DNA of 64,000 nucleotides from Rhizobium sp. Q54 (GCA_945882615.1 CAMCWK010000008.1:1-64000), one strand, 5' to 3'; positions 19,912 to 30,969 are shown, counted from the first letter of the stretch. Notes: generated from the letters alone by a model not told the origin. Program-made: numbers and translations.

Positions 19912-20304
19912 GGCCTTCTGTTCTTCTTCTTCGGCAAGACTTTTGACGAGGTCGAGCATGCGCTTGCGCACGCGCGCGTCCTTGATCTTCATGAAGGCCA
20001 AGGCGAGCTGCAGGCCTTCGCCGCTGGAAACAAATTCCATCACCGGCGGCGCGCTTTCGCCTTCCGGGCCGGACGAAGCGACGCCTTCATAGAAGAAGTC
20101 CACCGGCACATTGAGGATGCGCGACACCTCGTACAGGCGGCCGGCGCCGATGCGGTTCACGCCCTTTTCGTATTTCTGCACTTGCTGGAATGTCAGGCCC
20201 AGAAGGTCGCCCAACCGTTCCTGGCTCATGCCGATCAACATGCGCCGGATACGCACGCGATTGCCGACCTGAATATCGATGGGATTGGTTTGCTTTTTCG
20301 GCAC
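19909..20304 (-). CDS. Cro/CI-type HTH regulator, PraR/PhrR-like
   Basis: A 131-aa helix-turn-helix protein. The N-terminal NPIDIQVGNRVRIRRMLIGM followed by SQERLGDLLGLTFQQVQKYEKG is nearly invariant in the alphaproteobacterial family that includes rhizobial PraR/PhrR regulators. The C-terminal half is a variable helical region ending in an acidic EEEEQKA tail. By family it represses surface, attachment or stress genes; targets here are unknown. It is the downstream gene of the lnt-to-nfu gene group, 78 bases beyond lnt, and its stop codon lies inside the long palindrome. Confidence 0.88.
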   Translation of the reverse strand: MPKKQTNPIDIQVGNRVRIRRMLIGMSQERLGDLLGLTFQQVQKYEKGVNRIGAGRLYEVSRILNVPVDFFYEGVASSGPEGESAPPVMEFVSSGEGLQLALAFMKIKDARVRKRMLDLVKSLAEEEEQKA

Positions 20305-20382
20305 GCAATATACTCATATCAATACGGCCGGGAACTTGCCCCATCTATGCCCCGCCGCAAACACCTAATTTCAAATTCATCG

Positions 20383-21936
20383 TCATTTGCGCACCAAGAC
20401 AAAAGCGGCAAACGCGCCGGTAACCAAAAGAAGCAAAAACAAAAGATCGCCGAAGCGTGAATAAAGCGTTTGTGGCAATGCAGCAGGCAGGCGGGCATCC
20501 ACAACACCGGACTGGCCCAGCGATAGCGGCGCACGCAACCGTCCCAACGGATCGATCACGCTGCTGATGCCGGTATTGGCGGCGCGCGCGATGGGAATGC
20601 CTTCCTCGATGGCGCGTGTGCGGGTGATCAAGAGATGCTGGCGCGGCCCCGCCCAGGGACCGAACCAGGAATCATCGGTGATATTGACGAACCAGCCCGG
20701 CCTGGGTGCTTTGGGATCGGTCACGGCGTGAGGAAAAATCACTTCGTAGCAGATCAACGCCGTGACGGGCGGTGCGCCCCCGGCCGCCAGCAGCTTGGGG
20801 CCATCGCCGCTGGAGAAGCCCCCGCCCGTGGTCAGTTTGGTAATGCCAAGACTGCCCAGCACGTTGGCAAAGGGGACATATTCGCCGAACGGCACCAGAT
20901 GGAATTTGTCGTAGACGGTCGGCAGCCCCCCGCCCGGCAAGAACAGATAGAGGCTGTTGTAGAAGCTGAGCGTTTCACCGTTGCGCTCAATGCGGTCTGA
21001 CCCGGTCAGAAGCGTCTGGCCGCGCGCCGTGAACAGGCCGATCTGGTCCAGCGCCCCGGGGGCGCGCGCCACCGCAAAGCCCATGGCGGCTTCGGGCCAG
21101 ATGATATGGGTGGGCCGGCCCAGCGCCTTGTCGTCGGGACGCAGGCTGAGATCCATAAGCCGCTGCCAGTTGCGCAGCGTCAGGGTGCGATCATACTTCT
21201 CGGTCTGCGGAATATTAGGTTGCACCAGCCGCAGCGATACACCCGGAACGTCGGTGATGGTGGTCGACGCGATACGGTAGGCGCCATAGCCCCACAGCAG
21301 CGCAAACAGAAATGCGCAGGCAGCGGGCACGCGCCAACGCGCGCTTCCCAGCTCCGCCAGCGCGCCGCCCAACAGAATAGTGAGGAAGGAAAGACCATAG
21401 GCGCCGATCAGGCTGGCGGTCTGCAGCACGCTCAGCGACGCGCCCCAGCCATAGGCCGACAGATTCCAGGGAAAGCCCGTAAAGATGTGGCCGCGCAGCC
21501 ATTCGGCCGTCGCCAGCATCACCGCGAAAACAAAAATTCGCGCGGGTCCATCCTGCCAGAAATAGGCGGCCAACCGGCAAAACAGCGCCCCGAACAGCGC
21601 CAGTCCCGCCGGCATGGACACCAGCGCGAACGGCATCATCCACAGATGCGCATCGGGATTGATCAGGAAGGGGTACCCGATCCAGTGCAGCCCCACCAGG
21701 AACTGGCCGAAGAAAAAGAACCAGCCCGCGGAAAAAGCGCGGCGCACCGGCGCCGGCGTCGCGTCAGCCCCATCCATCAGCAGCAACAGGCCGGCATAAC
21801 CGATCAGCAGCGCCGGAAAAAAATTCAGCGGCGCGAAGCTGGTTGCGGACACCGCACCCAGCGCAAAAGCGGCCAGCCAGCGCCGCCAGCCGGTAAGGCC
21901 GCGAAGCCCCGCCGCCATGCGCAGCAGAAAACTCAT
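20383..21936 (-). CDS. lnt: apolipoprotein N-acyltransferase
   Basis: Inner-membrane enzyme that adds the third acyl chain to the lipoprotein N-terminal Cys. The 517-aa protein has about six N-terminal membrane helices, then a nitrilase-like periplasmic domain with the catalytic Glu (WPEAAM), Lys (YDKFHLVPFGEYVPF) and Cys (ICYEVIFP), and a last membrane helix at the C-terminus. It overlaps corC by four bases. The lipoproteins encoded in this window (LptE, DUF3576, LpoA-like) would be its substrates. Confidence 0.96.
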   Translation of the reverse strand: MSFLLRMAAGLRGLTGWRRWLAAFALGAVSATSFAPLNFFPALLIGYAGLLLLMDGADATPAPVRRAFSAGWFFFFGQFLVGLHWIGYPFLINPDAHLWMMPFALVSMPAGLALFGALFCRLAAYFWQDGPARIFVFAVMLATAEWLRGHIFTGFPWNLSAYGWGASLSVLQTASLIGAYGLSFLTILLGGALAELGSARWRVPAACAFLFALLWGYGAYRIASTTITDVPGVSLRLVQPNIPQTEKYDRTLTLRNWQRLMDLSLRPDDKALGRPTHIIWPEAAMGFAVARAPGALDQIGLFTARGQTLLTGSDRIERNGETLSFYNSLYLFLPGGGLPTVYDKFHLVPFGEYVPFANVLGSLGITKLTTGGGFSSGDGPKLLAAGGAPPVTALICYEVIFPHAVTDPKAPRPGWFVNITDDSWFGPWAGPRQHLLITRTRAIEEGIPIARAANTGISSVIDPLGRLRAPLSLGQSGVVDARLPAALPQTLYSRFGDLLFLLLLVTGAFAAFVLVRK

Positions 21937-22796
21937 TCCGGCTTCTTGGGCAGCTTGACGCGCAACCGGCGCACCCGGCGCGGATCGGCTTCCAGCACCT
22001 GGAATTCATAGCCACCGGGATGGGCGACGATCTCGCCGCGCTGCGGCACCCGGCCCAGAAGAGATGTTACCAGTCCGCCCAGGCTGTCGATATCCTGGTC
22101 GCCGTCCGCCACTTCCAGATCGTGGCCGGTCTGAAGCTTGAAATCGTCAAGGTCCATGCGCGCATCGGCGATGACGCCATCGCCATCCTGCTTGACGATG
22201 ACATCGGCCTCGTCATGCTCGTCGGCGATATCGCCCACGATCTCCTCGATGATGTCCTCGATCGAAACCAGGCCGTCGGTGCCGCCATACTCGTCGATCA
22301 CCAGCGCCAGATGGGTATGGGTCTGCTGCATCTTCAGCAGCAGGTCGAGCGCGCGCATCGAGGGCGGCGCAAAAAGAATGGGGCGGCGCAGCTGGGCGAT
22401 GGTGGCGGGCTCCAGACGATAGCAGTCGTCCTCCGGGTTGAGGCGCGCCAGCACGTCCTTGACATGCACCAGGCCGGTGGGATCGTCGAGGGTGTCGCGA
22501 TAAACCGGCAGGCGCGAATGCTGCGCCTCGCGAAACAGCTGCACCAGCTCGTCCAGCGTCTGGCTTTCGTCCACCGCAATGATGTCGGCGCGCGGCACCA
22601 TCACATCGCTCAGTCGCAGGTCGCCGAAGCGCAGCAGGTTGCCCAGCATCACCCGTTCCTGGGCGGAGATGGCGGGCGACTCGCGCTCGCTTTCCTCGAT
22701 CACCTCTTCCAGGCTTTCGCGGATGGCCGCCGAAGAGGCGTCCTGGCCGGTCAGGGCGTGATAGAGGCGTTTCAGAATAGGGGGATGTTCGCTCAT
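21933..22796 (-). CDS. corC: CorC/HlyC-type CBS-domain protein
   Basis: A 287-aa cytoplasmic protein with two CBS domains (about residues 60-185, including VMVPRADIIAV and VHVKDVLARL) and a C-terminal CorC/HlyC transporter-associated domain. The latter contains the acidic YGGTDGLVSIEDIIEEIVGDI motif. It lacks the membrane DUF21 part found in YfjD/CorB, so it is the soluble CorC form, linked by family to magnesium/cobalt homeostasis. It overlaps both ybeY and lnt by four bases, the conserved ybeY-corC-lnt order. Confidence 0.93.
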   Translation of the reverse strand: MSEHPPILKRLYHALTGQDASSAAIRESLEEVIEESERESPAISAQERVMLGNLLRFGDLRLSDVMVPRADIIAVDESQTLDELVQLFREAQHSRLPVYRDTLDDPTGLVHVKDVLARLNPEDDCYRLEPATIAQLRRPILFAPPSMRALDLLLKMQQTHTHLALVIDEYGGTDGLVSIEDIIEEIVGDIADEHDEADVIVKQDGDGVIADARMDLDDFKLQTGHDLEVADGDQDIDSLGGLVTSLLGRVPQRGEIVAHPGGYEFQVLEADPRRVRRLRVKLPKKPE

Positions 22797-23244
22797 TTTG
22801 CCTTGTCGGTTGCGGCGTAAGGATCGGCGATGCCGAGCGCCTTCAGAATCTTCACTTCCAGCGGCTCCATGAGCTTCGCATCCCGGGGACGCTCGTGATC
22901 ATAGCCTGCCAGATGCAGAACGCCATGCACCACCAGATGGCTGGCATGGTCGGCAAAGGCCTTTCCCGCCGCTTTTGCTTCCTTTTTGGTCACGCCATAG
23001 GCGATGGCGATATCGCCGGCATAGGCAGGGGCCGCCGACGAAAAAGACAGGACATTCGTCGGCTTGTCCTTGCCGCGAAATTCCCGGTTGAGGTCGCGCA
23101 GGCGCCTGTCGCCGGCCAGCAGAATCGAAAATTCGCCCTTCAGCCGGGCGCTGCGGCGCGCAGCATCCGCCGCCCGGGTGAGCTTTGCCTGAAGCCCGCG
23201 ATGTGAACGCCAGTTCGGGTCTTCGACCACCAGCGTGATTCCGC

Positions 23245-23248
<4 letters not shown>
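22793..23248 (-). CDS. ybeY: endoribonuclease YbeY
   Basis: Zinc-dependent endoribonuclease for 16S rRNA 3'-end maturation and ribosome quality control. The 151-aa protein carries the diagnostic HGVLHLAGYDH metal motif and the upstream NREFRGKDKPTNVLSF segment. It overlaps phoH upstream and corC downstream by four bases each. Confidence 0.96.
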
Positions 23249-25517
<2,269 letters not shown>

Positions 25518-25591
25518 TTTAAGGTGCGCCTTGGGCGCACGGGGGTTATCGGGGCCTAACGGGGCATTTTCAATACTTTAGCAGAACTCAG

Positions 25592-25668
25592 GCCCCCGCG
25601 AGCGGAGCGACCGGCGGGGGAGGTGGCCGTAGCACCGACTAGGTGCGAAGGCCCGGAGAGGGCCAAAA
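25592..25668. repeat. GGGGGAGGTGG-type hairpin repeat, copy 1
   Basis: Between plsC and miaB, inside the leftward gene group. A CCCCCG/CGGGGG arm pair is followed by AGGTGG, stem GGCC (25625-25628)/GGCC (25650-25653), and an inner hairpin GCACC-GACTA-GGTGC, then CCGGAGAGGGCC. The second copy at 54053-54145 has the same plan with different stem sequences. Confidence 0.65.
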
Positions 25669-25680
25669 ACAACGTCAAGG

Positions 25681-26463
25681 TTAAGCGCGGCCCGCAAGGG
25701 CCTCGGCCTGGCCGGTCCGCACCACATTTTCGGCCCGGCGGGCCAATTCCTTGCGGTCCATCATGTCCAGGCTGAAGGGCTCGTGGAACTGAACCACCAC
25801 ATCCAGCGGTCCGGCCATAAGCGCCTCCCACAGATGCGGCAGCATTTCCATGTCGCCATACCAGGCGAAAAGGGGGCGGTTTTCGCGCCCCATGGGCAGG
25901 CCGTGCAACCCGGTAAAGGCCGTCGATACCGGCTGGACCTTCACGAGGCACCCATTGGCCAGGACGGCTTCCGCCGCGCCCAGCAGCGCGCTTTTGAACG
26001 GCAACACGCCGTTGCCGGTATGGCTGGTGCCCTCGGGAAACAGCACCAGCGCGTCGCCTTCCAGCAGGCGGTCACGGATGGCATCGCGGGTTTCGCCGGT
26101 GGCGCTGCGCCGGGTGCGGTCCACGAACACGGTGCGCTGCAATCGCGCCAGGGTGCCGAAGAAGGGCCAGCGCGCCACTTCCGCCTTGGAGACAAAGGAA
26201 ATCGGCGCCACCGCGGAGAAAATGATGATGTCGGCCCAGCTGGGGTGATTGGCGACCAGCAGCACGCCTTCGCCGCGTACCGGCTGGCCCTTGACGGTGA
26301 TGTGGATGCCGAACAGCGCGGCCACCATGCGGTGATAGAAATGGGGGAAGGACCGGGCAGCCGGCAGGCGCAGCTTCAGCAGCAGCCATTGCAGCGGCAT
26401 GCCGACCAGGGTGACCAGGAAGAAGGCCGCCGTGATGGCGGCGGCGCGCAGCCGCGACATCAA
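25681..26463 (-). CDS. plsC: 1-acyl-sn-glycerol-3-phosphate acyltransferase
   Basis: Membrane acyltransferase making phosphatidic acid. The 260-aa protein has an N-terminal hydrophobic anchor, the catalytic NHPSWAD (family NHxxxxD) and the substrate motif LFPEGTSHTGNGVLPFKSALL. It could also be an OlsA-type enzyme in ornithine-lipid synthesis, since an OlsB-like protein is encoded at 52.6 kb, but it is not adjacent. It overlaps the Fur-family gene by four bases. Confidence 0.92.
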   Translation of the reverse strand: MMSRLRAAAITAAFFLVTLVGMPLQWLLLKLRLPAARSFPHFYHRMVAALFGIHITVKGQPVRGEGVLLVANHPSWADIIIFSAVAPISFVSKAEVARWPFFGTLARLQRTVFVDRTRRSATGETRDAIRDRLLEGDALVLFPEGTSHTGNGVLPFKSALLGAAEAVLANGCLVKVQPVSTAFTGLHGLPMGRENRPLFAWYGDMEMLPHLWEALMAGPLDVVVQFHEPFSLDMMDRKELARRAENVVRTGQAEALAGRA

Positions 26464-26879
26464 TTTTGGGGCTTGCGGCCCTTGGGAACGCCGTACAACT
26501 CCAGCCGGTGGTCGATCAGCTCGAAGCCCAGTTCTTCGGCGACACGGCGCTGCAGCTTTTCGATTTCCTCGTTGCGGAACTCGATCACGCTCCCCGTCGC
26601 CACATCGATCAGGTGATCGTGATGGGATTCGGGAACTTCCTCATAGCGCGAACGGCCATCGCGGAAATCGTGACGCTCCAGAATGCCGGCATCCTCGAAC
26701 AGCTTGACGGTGCGGTAGACGGTGGCGATGGAAATATGCGGATCGATCGCGCTGGCGCGGCGGTACAATTCCTCGGCGTCGGGATGGTCCATGGCGTCTG
26801 ACAGCACCCGCGCGATGACGCGGCGCTGGTCCGTCATGCGAAGGCCTTTGTCGACACAGAGTTTTTCGATGCGGTTCAT
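26460..26879 (-). CDS. fur: Fur/Mur-family metal-responsive repressor
   Basis: A 139-aa winged-helix regulator. The DNA-recognition helix lies in ISIATVYRTVKLFEDAGI, and the metal site in SRYEEVPESHHDHLIDVATGSVIEF. The CxxC structural zinc pair of enteric Fur is replaced by DVAT, which is normal for alphaproteobacterial Fur/Mur proteins that sense iron or manganese. Start ATG 26879 fits the family; the longer upstream frame has no homology. Its place between rimI and plsC is part of a conserved alphaproteobacterial gene block. Confidence 0.92.
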   Translation of the reverse strand: MNRIEKLCVDKGLRMTDQRRVIARVLSDAMDHPDAEELYRRASAIDPHISIATVYRTVKLFEDAGILERHDFRDGRSRYEEVPESHHDHLIDVATGSVIEFRNEEIEKLQRRVAEELGFELIDHRLELYGVPKGRKPQN

Positions 26880-26889
26880 GATGTCCAAG

Positions 26890-27324
26890 TTAGGCGAATT
26901 TGGCAGGCAGCGAAAGCCTGAGAACCAGTGCATCCCCGCCATCATAATAGGCTTTTCGCGTCCCGACCCTGGCGAATCCCAGCCCGCCATACAATGCCTG
27001 CGCGGCCGGGTTATCGACGCCGACCTCCAGAAACAGGTGGGCGGCCCCCATCTTGGCCGCTTTGGTGATAACCGCTTGCAACAAAGCGCGGCCCAGGCCC
27101 TGACCCCGCGCCAAGGGCGCGACCGCCAGGGTCAGAATTTCTGCCTCGGCCCCCGCCACCCGCGCCAGCACAAAGCCATCCTCATGGGCGAAGGCAAAGG
27201 TGCCGGGCGTAACCAGCAGCGCACTGATGGCGGCAGCATCCCAGGGCTTGGGAAAACAGACCGCATGCAGCGACGCCAGGGCGTAGGTGCCGGCACGCGA
27301 ATCGAACGGCACGACGTCAAACAA
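26890..27324 (-). CDS. rimI: ribosomal-protein-alanine N-acetyltransferase
   Basis: A 144-aa GNAT acetyltransferase of the RimI type. Motifs seen: CFPKPW near the N-terminus (typical of RimI), the acetyl-CoA loop ARGQGLGRALL, and LEVGVDNPAAQALYGGLGFARVGTRKAYY. I prefer the TTG at 27324, which gives the family-length N-terminus MFDVVPFD and overlaps the tsaB stop by 8 bases; an ATG at 27351 would add nine residues. The tsaB-rimI pairing is widely conserved. Confidence 0.9.
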   Translation of the reverse strand: MFDVVPFDSRAGTYALASLHAVCFPKPWDAAAISALLVTPGTFAFAHEDGFVLARVAGAEAEILTLAVAPLARGQGLGRALLQAVITKAAKMGAAHLFLEVGVDNPAAQALYGGLGFARVGTRKAYYDGGDALVLRLSLPAKFA

Positions 27325-27976
27325 GGGGTTTGCCCCCGGGCAATTTCGCATCGGGAGCACGCAAATAGAGCGGCCCGGGCGCTTCATTGGATTGCGGCAT
27401 GGTCTGGGCCAGCCGCGCCACCCACAAGGCGTCGGGCTGGCGGATCGAAGACAATATGAAATCCGCACCCAGCGCCTCTTTCGCGCTCTGCGCACCGGTT
27501 CCTGCCAGCGCACAGGGGCCGAAACCGCGGATGCGTTCCACCGCATCTGCAAAGCCCATCACGCAGGGCTGCTGCACCACTTCGGTGCCGTCCTTCAGCA
27601 GCAGATAGGCTTCTTCGCGGCGCGCATCGTGGATGACGGCGGCCCTGGTGTGTTTGGTTTCAGCCATCGCGGCCAGGGCGATCGCTTCCAGGGTGGTGAC
27701 ACCGGTGAGCGGAATATGCAGGGCAAGCCTGAGGCCGCGCATGAAGGCAAGGCCGACGCGCTGTCCTGTGAAGGTGCCCGGACCGGTGGTGACGGCCAGA
27801 TGGGTGAGGGCAGGAAATTGCGTGATACCGCTGCGCATCGCCTCATCCACCATCGGCGCCAGCCGTTCGGCATGACCGCGGTCCATGGCTTCAAAGATGT
27901 GGGCGAGAATCTTTTCGCCATCCAGCAGCGCCACCGAACAGCCACCAAGCGCGGTATCAACGGCGAGCAGTTTCAC
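27317..27976 (-). CDS. tsaB: tRNA threonylcarbamoyladenosine biosynthesis protein TsaB
   Basis: Partner of TsaD/TsaE in making t6A37 on ANN-decoding tRNAs. The 219-aa ASKHA-fold protein has the family opening KLLAVDTALGGCSVALLDG, HAERLAPMVDEAM and the GPGTFTGQRVGLAFMRGL segment. The start is GTG, overlapping the nitroreductase TAG by one base (TAGTG). Confidence 0.95.
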   Translation of the reverse strand: MKLLAVDTALGGCSVALLDGEKILAHIFEAMDRGHAERLAPMVDEAMRSGITQFPALTHLAVTTGPGTFTGQRVGLAFMRGLRLALHIPLTGVTTLEAIALAAMAETKHTRAAVIHDARREEAYLLLKDGTEVVQQPCVMGFADAVERIRGFGPCALAGTGAQSAKEALGADFILSSIRQPDALWVARLAQTMPQSNEAPGPLYLRAPDAKLPGGKPLV

Positions 27977-28599
27977 TAGAGAATCTTGCAGGCTTCGTCG
28001 AAGCCCAGGCGGGCGGCACGCGGACGCACGCTACCCTCGACGCCATAGCCCAGATTGCACAGGAAATAGGACTTGATGGCGGTGCCGGCGAAGAATTCCT
28101 TGTCCACCCCGTCCCGGTCAAAACCCGACATCGGACCGCAATCCAGCCCCAACGCGCGCGCCGCGACGATGAAATAGCCGCCCTGAAGACCGGCGCTGCG
28201 CATCGCCATGAAGCGCGCTCTGTCGGGATCCTGGGCGAGCGCTTCGGGCAGTGAGGTGGCGCGCGGCGCAAGCTTGGGCAGCGTCTTCGCAAACGCCAGG
28301 TCGTAACCGACAATGGCGGTGGCGGGCGCGCTCATGGTTTGCTTGCGGTTGCCTTCGTCCAGCAGCGGCTCCAGCCGCGCCTTGGCGTCTTTCGAGACCA
28401 CAAAATGAACCCGCGCCGGAGTGATGTTGGATTCGGTCGGGCCCCAGCGCATCAGGTCATAGATCGCCATCAGCAGCGCGGGGGAGACCGGCTTGTCCTG
28501 CCATTGGCGCAAGGTGCGTGCGGAACGGAAAATCGTGTCCAGCGCCGCATCGGAAATCGCGTGATCGCGTTCGGCGAGATAAGGTTCGGCGTTGGTCAT
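27976..28599 (-). CDS. nitroreductase family protein, RutE/HadB-like
   Basis: FMN-dependent oxidoreductase of 207 aa resembling malonic semialdehyde reductase RutE. Family features are the N-terminal IFRSARTLRQWQDKPV, DLMRWGPTESNITPARVHFV and the C-terminal FLCNLGYGVEGSVRPRAARL. In RutE-type enzymes it reduces malonic semialdehyde from pyrimidine breakdown; no rut genes are present here, so the substrate is open. Start ATG 28599 lies inside a perfect 16-base palindrome, which may serve as an operator. Confidence 0.85.
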   Translation of the reverse strand: MTNAEPYLAERDHAISDAALDTIFRSARTLRQWQDKPVSPALLMAIYDLMRWGPTESNITPARVHFVVSKDAKARLEPLLDEGNRKQTMSAPATAIVGYDLAFAKTLPKLAPRATSLPEALAQDPDRARFMAMRSAGLQGGYFIVAARALGLDCGPMSGFDRDGVDKEFFAGTAIKSYFLCNLGYGVEGSVRPRAARLGFDEACKIL

Positions 28600-28606
28600 G
28601 ACCAAC
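28591..28606. promoter_or_regulatory. perfect palindrome over the nitroreductase start codon
   Basis: GTTGGTCATGACCAAC is identical to its reverse complement, and the central ATG is the gene's start codon. It lies 5 bases from the end of the nfu gene. It could be a repressor site or could hide the start codon in an RNA hairpin. The function is inferred from symmetry only. Confidence 0.4.
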
Positions 28607-28610
28607 GCTA

Positions 28611-29195
28611 TCACACCGCTTCGACCGCGGTCACTTCCGGCACATAGTGGCGCAGCATGTTTTCGATGCCGTTCTTCAAGGTCATCGAGGAGGATGGGCA
28701 TCCCGCGCAGGACCCTTGCAGGTGCAGCGAGACCACGCCGCTGGTGCCGTCAAAGCCCTTGAAGATGATATCGCCGCCATCCTGTGCCACGGCAGGACGC
28801 ACCCGGGTTTCGATCAGTTCCTTGATCTGCACCACAATGTCGGAATCCTCGTCGCTGTAGCTTTCCTCGGTTTCGTCGGCGCCGCCTTCCAGGAGCGGCA
28901 GGCCGGCCGTGAAATGCTCCATCACCGCGCCCAGGATCGCGGGCTTGAGATGCTTCCAGTCGCCGTCGCGCTTGGTCACCGAAATGAAGTCGGCGCCGAA
29001 AAAGACCCGGCTGACGTCGGGGATGGAAAACAGCGCCTTGGCCAGGGGCGAGCGCCCTGCGGAAGAAGCATCGGGGAAATCCGCCACGCTGCCTTCGCCC
29101 ATCACATCCCGCCCGGGCAGGAATTTCAGGGTGGCGGGATTGGGAGTGGATTCGGTCTGGATGAACATGGCGCCGCTCGTTGACTGCTGAGCCAT
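28611..29195 (-). CDS. Nfu-type iron-sulfur cluster scaffold/carrier
   Basis: A 194-aa protein with an N-terminal Nfu_N domain (MFIQTESTPNPATLKFLPG), a short acidic linker, and a C-terminal NifU-like domain with the cluster-binding C163-AG-C166 in LQGSCAGCPSS. It carries [4Fe-4S] clusters to target enzymes; MiaB, HemW and endonuclease III encoded in this window are such enzymes. The start is supported by GAGG 6 bases upstream of ATG 29195. It is the first gene of the leftward tsaB-rimI-fur-plsC-miaB block. Confidence 0.93.
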   Translation of the reverse strand: MAQQSTSGAMFIQTESTPNPATLKFLPGRDVMGEGSVADFPDASSAGRSPLAKALFSIPDVSRVFFGADFISVTKRDGDWKHLKPAILGAVMEHFTAGLPLLEGGADETEESYSDEDSDIVVQIKELIETRVRPAVAQDGGDIIFKGFDGTSGVVSLHLQGSCAGCPSSSMTLKNGIENMLRHYVPEVTAVEAV

Positions 29196-29240
29196 AAATG
29201 AACCTCGGGCATGGCCGCATCAAGGCTTTGGTCGGATATA

Positions 29241-29283
29241 CTTTTACCCGGATGATATTGACTATAATATTTTATCCGGGTAA
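29241..29283 (+). promoter_or_regulatory. promoter with paired TTACCCGGAT operators upstream of DUF2239 gene
   Basis: Perfect inverted repeats TTACCCGGAT (29244-29253) and ATCCGGGTAA (29274-29283) flank a consensus TATAAT (29263-29268). The left arm overlaps where the -35 box would fall (CTTTTA, 29241-29246; 16-base spacing). The AT-rich core stands out from the GC-rich chromosome. The geometry fits a dimeric repressor that blocks the promoter from both sides. The regulator is not identifiable here. Confidence 0.65.
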
Positions 29284-29292
29284 TTAAAAGAA

Positions 29293-29793
29293 ATGCGCTA
29301 TTCGACCTTTTCCGGCTTCGACCATCTGGGCTCCGGCTCCTTGCACCAAGCCTATGTCGCCAGCCGGCGTATTGAAGGCGCCCTGATTTTCGACCGGGAA
29401 ACCGGGCGGGTGGTGGATATCGACCCGCGTTTTCCGCCCTCGGACGACGACGGCCCCCGGCCGGGCCGGCCCAAACTGGGGGTGGTGCCGCGGGAAGTCA
29501 CGCTGTTGCCCAAGCACTGGGACTGGCTGGCCACCCAGCCGGGCGGCGCTTCGGTCGCCCTGCGCAAGTTGGTGGAAGAGGCCAGCCGCAATCCCAAAGC
29601 CCAGATGCGCCAGCGCCGGGACGCCGCCTACCGCTTCGCCACCGCCCTGGTCGGCAATGCCCCGGGATATGAGGAGGCCATCCGCGCGCTGTATGCCGGG
29701 CAAAAAGACGAGTTCGCCGCCCATATCGAGGCCTGGCCGGCGGATGTGCGCGCCGAACTTGAGACGTTAACCGAAGAGGCGTTCGACTCTTAA
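29293..29793 (+). CDS. DUF2239 family protein
   Basis: A 166-aa protein matching DUF2239 by its core [20 protein letters not shown] followed by [19 protein letters not shown]. An N-terminal region with [12 protein letters not shown], a Pro/Asp-rich linker and a C-terminal helical part ([24 protein letters not shown]) follow. The function is unknown; the core has some look of a ribbon-helix or DNA-binding-like helix pair, but I would not claim it. It is preceded by a strong promoter/operator and overlaps the opposite SDHAF4-like gene by four bases at its end. Confidence 0.85.
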   Translation: MRYSTFSGFDHLGSGSLHQAYVASRRIEGALIFDRETGRVVDIDPRFPPSDDDGPRPGRPKLGVVPREVTLLPKHWDWLATQPGGASVALRKLVEEASRNPKAQMRQRRDAAYRFATALVGNAPGYEEAIRALYAGQKDEFAAHIEAWPADVRAELETLTEEAFDS

Positions 29794-29984
29794 AAGTCCG
29801 AAACGATGCCCTTTTTCTCCCAGTCGCCATAGCGGGTGGGCTCCGGGCCTTTGGGTCCGCCCAATTCCGGCGGCAATTCCTTCTTAGATTCGGCGGCGCG
29901 GCGGGCCTCGGCTTCGGCCTTGGCGCGAGCGGCGGCCTCGGCGATCCGGGCGGCGACGGCTTCGGGCGATGCTTGATTGGCCAT
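29790..29984 (-). CDS. DUF1674/SDHAF4-family succinate dehydrogenase assembly factor
   Basis: A 64-aa protein with a basic/alanine-rich N-terminal helix and the diagnostic C-terminus [20 protein letters not shown] followed by IVSDF, shared with mitochondrial SDHAF4. Family members bind the flavinylated SdhA subunit before complex II assembles. Alphaproteobacteria are the bacterial home of this family. sdh genes are not in the window. It is convergent with the DUF2239 gene (4-base overlap) and divergent from htpX across 39 bases. Confidence 0.9.
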   Translation of the reverse strand: MANQASPEAVAARIAEAAARAKAEAEARRAAESKKELPPELGGPKGPEPTRYGDWEKKGIVSDF

Positions 29985-30023
29985 GGCGCGAGATTACATG
30001 AGTAGGGTCAGGAGAATAAAGAC

Positions 30024-30944
30024 ATGAATACCCTTCGTACCGGCATGCTGCTCGCGCTGATGACCGGCATTTTCGTGGCGGTCGGCGCGCTGATCGGCGG
30101 CAGCTCGGGCGTGATGATCGCCTTCGGCATGGCGCTGGCGATGAACCTGTTCGCCTACTGGAATTCCGACAAGGTCCTGCTGCGCATGTATGGCGCGCGC
30201 CAGGTCGATGCCGCCAGCGCGCCCGAACTGTACGCCATGGTGGAACGGCTGGCGGGCAATGCCGGCCTGCCCATGCCCAAGGTCTACATCATGGAAAATC
30301 CGCAGCCCAACGCCTTTGCCACGGGCCGCAATCCGGAAAATGCCGCCGTGGCCTTCACCACCGGCATCATGGAGCAGCTTTCGCCCGAGGAACTGGCGGG
30401 CGTGGCGGCGCACGAGCTGGCGCATATCAAGCATCGCGACACGCTGACCATGACCATCACCGCGGTGATCGCGGGCGCGATCTCGATGCTGGCCAACATG
30501 GCGATGTTCATGGGCGGCGACCGACGCAACCAGCCGGGCGGCATCGCGCTGACGCTGGTCGTGTCGCTGCTGGCGCCCATCGCCGCCATGCTGGTGCAGG
30601 CCGCGATCTCGCGTTCGCGCGAATATGAAGCCGACCGCATGGGTGCGGAAATCTCGGGCCGCCCGCAATGGCTGGCCAGCGCGCTGGGCCGGATGGAGCG
30701 CAGCGTGCGTGCTGGTACGCCCAATCCCGAAGCTGACGCCAATCCGGCCACGGCGCATCTGTTCATCATCAATCCGCTGCATGGCGGCATCTCGGGCCTG
30801 TTCTCGACCCATCCCGCCACCGAAGACCGCATCGCGCGCCTCAACGCCATGGCAGGCAGCCAGCCGGCCGTGGTGAGCGGCGGGCGCGGACCCTGGATCG
30901 GTGGTCGTGAAGTGGTTTCTTCACGTCGCGGACCTTGGGGCTGA
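30024..30944 (+). CDS. htpX: membrane zinc metalloprotease HtpX
   Basis: Stress-linked M48 protease degrading misfolded membrane proteins. The 306-aa protein has two N-terminal membrane helices, the [10 protein letters not shown] zinc motif (HExxH) near residues 130-139, two further helices, and the downstream [13 protein letters not shown] segment with the third zinc ligand Glu. It ends with an arginine/glycine-rich tail. SD GGAGAA precedes the ATG. rsmB follows 25 bases later on the same strand. Confidence 0.95.
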   Translation: MNTLRTGMLLALMTGIFVAVGALIGGSSGVMIAFGMALAMNLFAYWNSDKVLLRMYGARQVDAASAPELYAMVERLAGNAGLPMPKVYIMENPQPNAFATGRNPENAAVAFTTGIMEQLSPEELAGVAAHELAHIKHRDTLTMTITAVIAGAISMLANMAMFMGGDRRNQPGGIALTLVVSLLAPIAAMLVQAAISRSREYEADRMGAEISGRPQWLASALGRMERSVRAGTPNPEADANPATAHLFIINPLHGGISGLFSTHPATEDRIARLNAMAGSQPAVVSGGRGPWIGGREVVSSRRGPWG

Positions 30945-30969
30945 GCCGCGTCTCGTTTAAAGAGGCGCG

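Noticed and set aside
19707-19946. 79-codon frame downstream of hisE
   Set aside because: It runs through repeat DNA and the hisE tail duplicate; no separate gene is supported.
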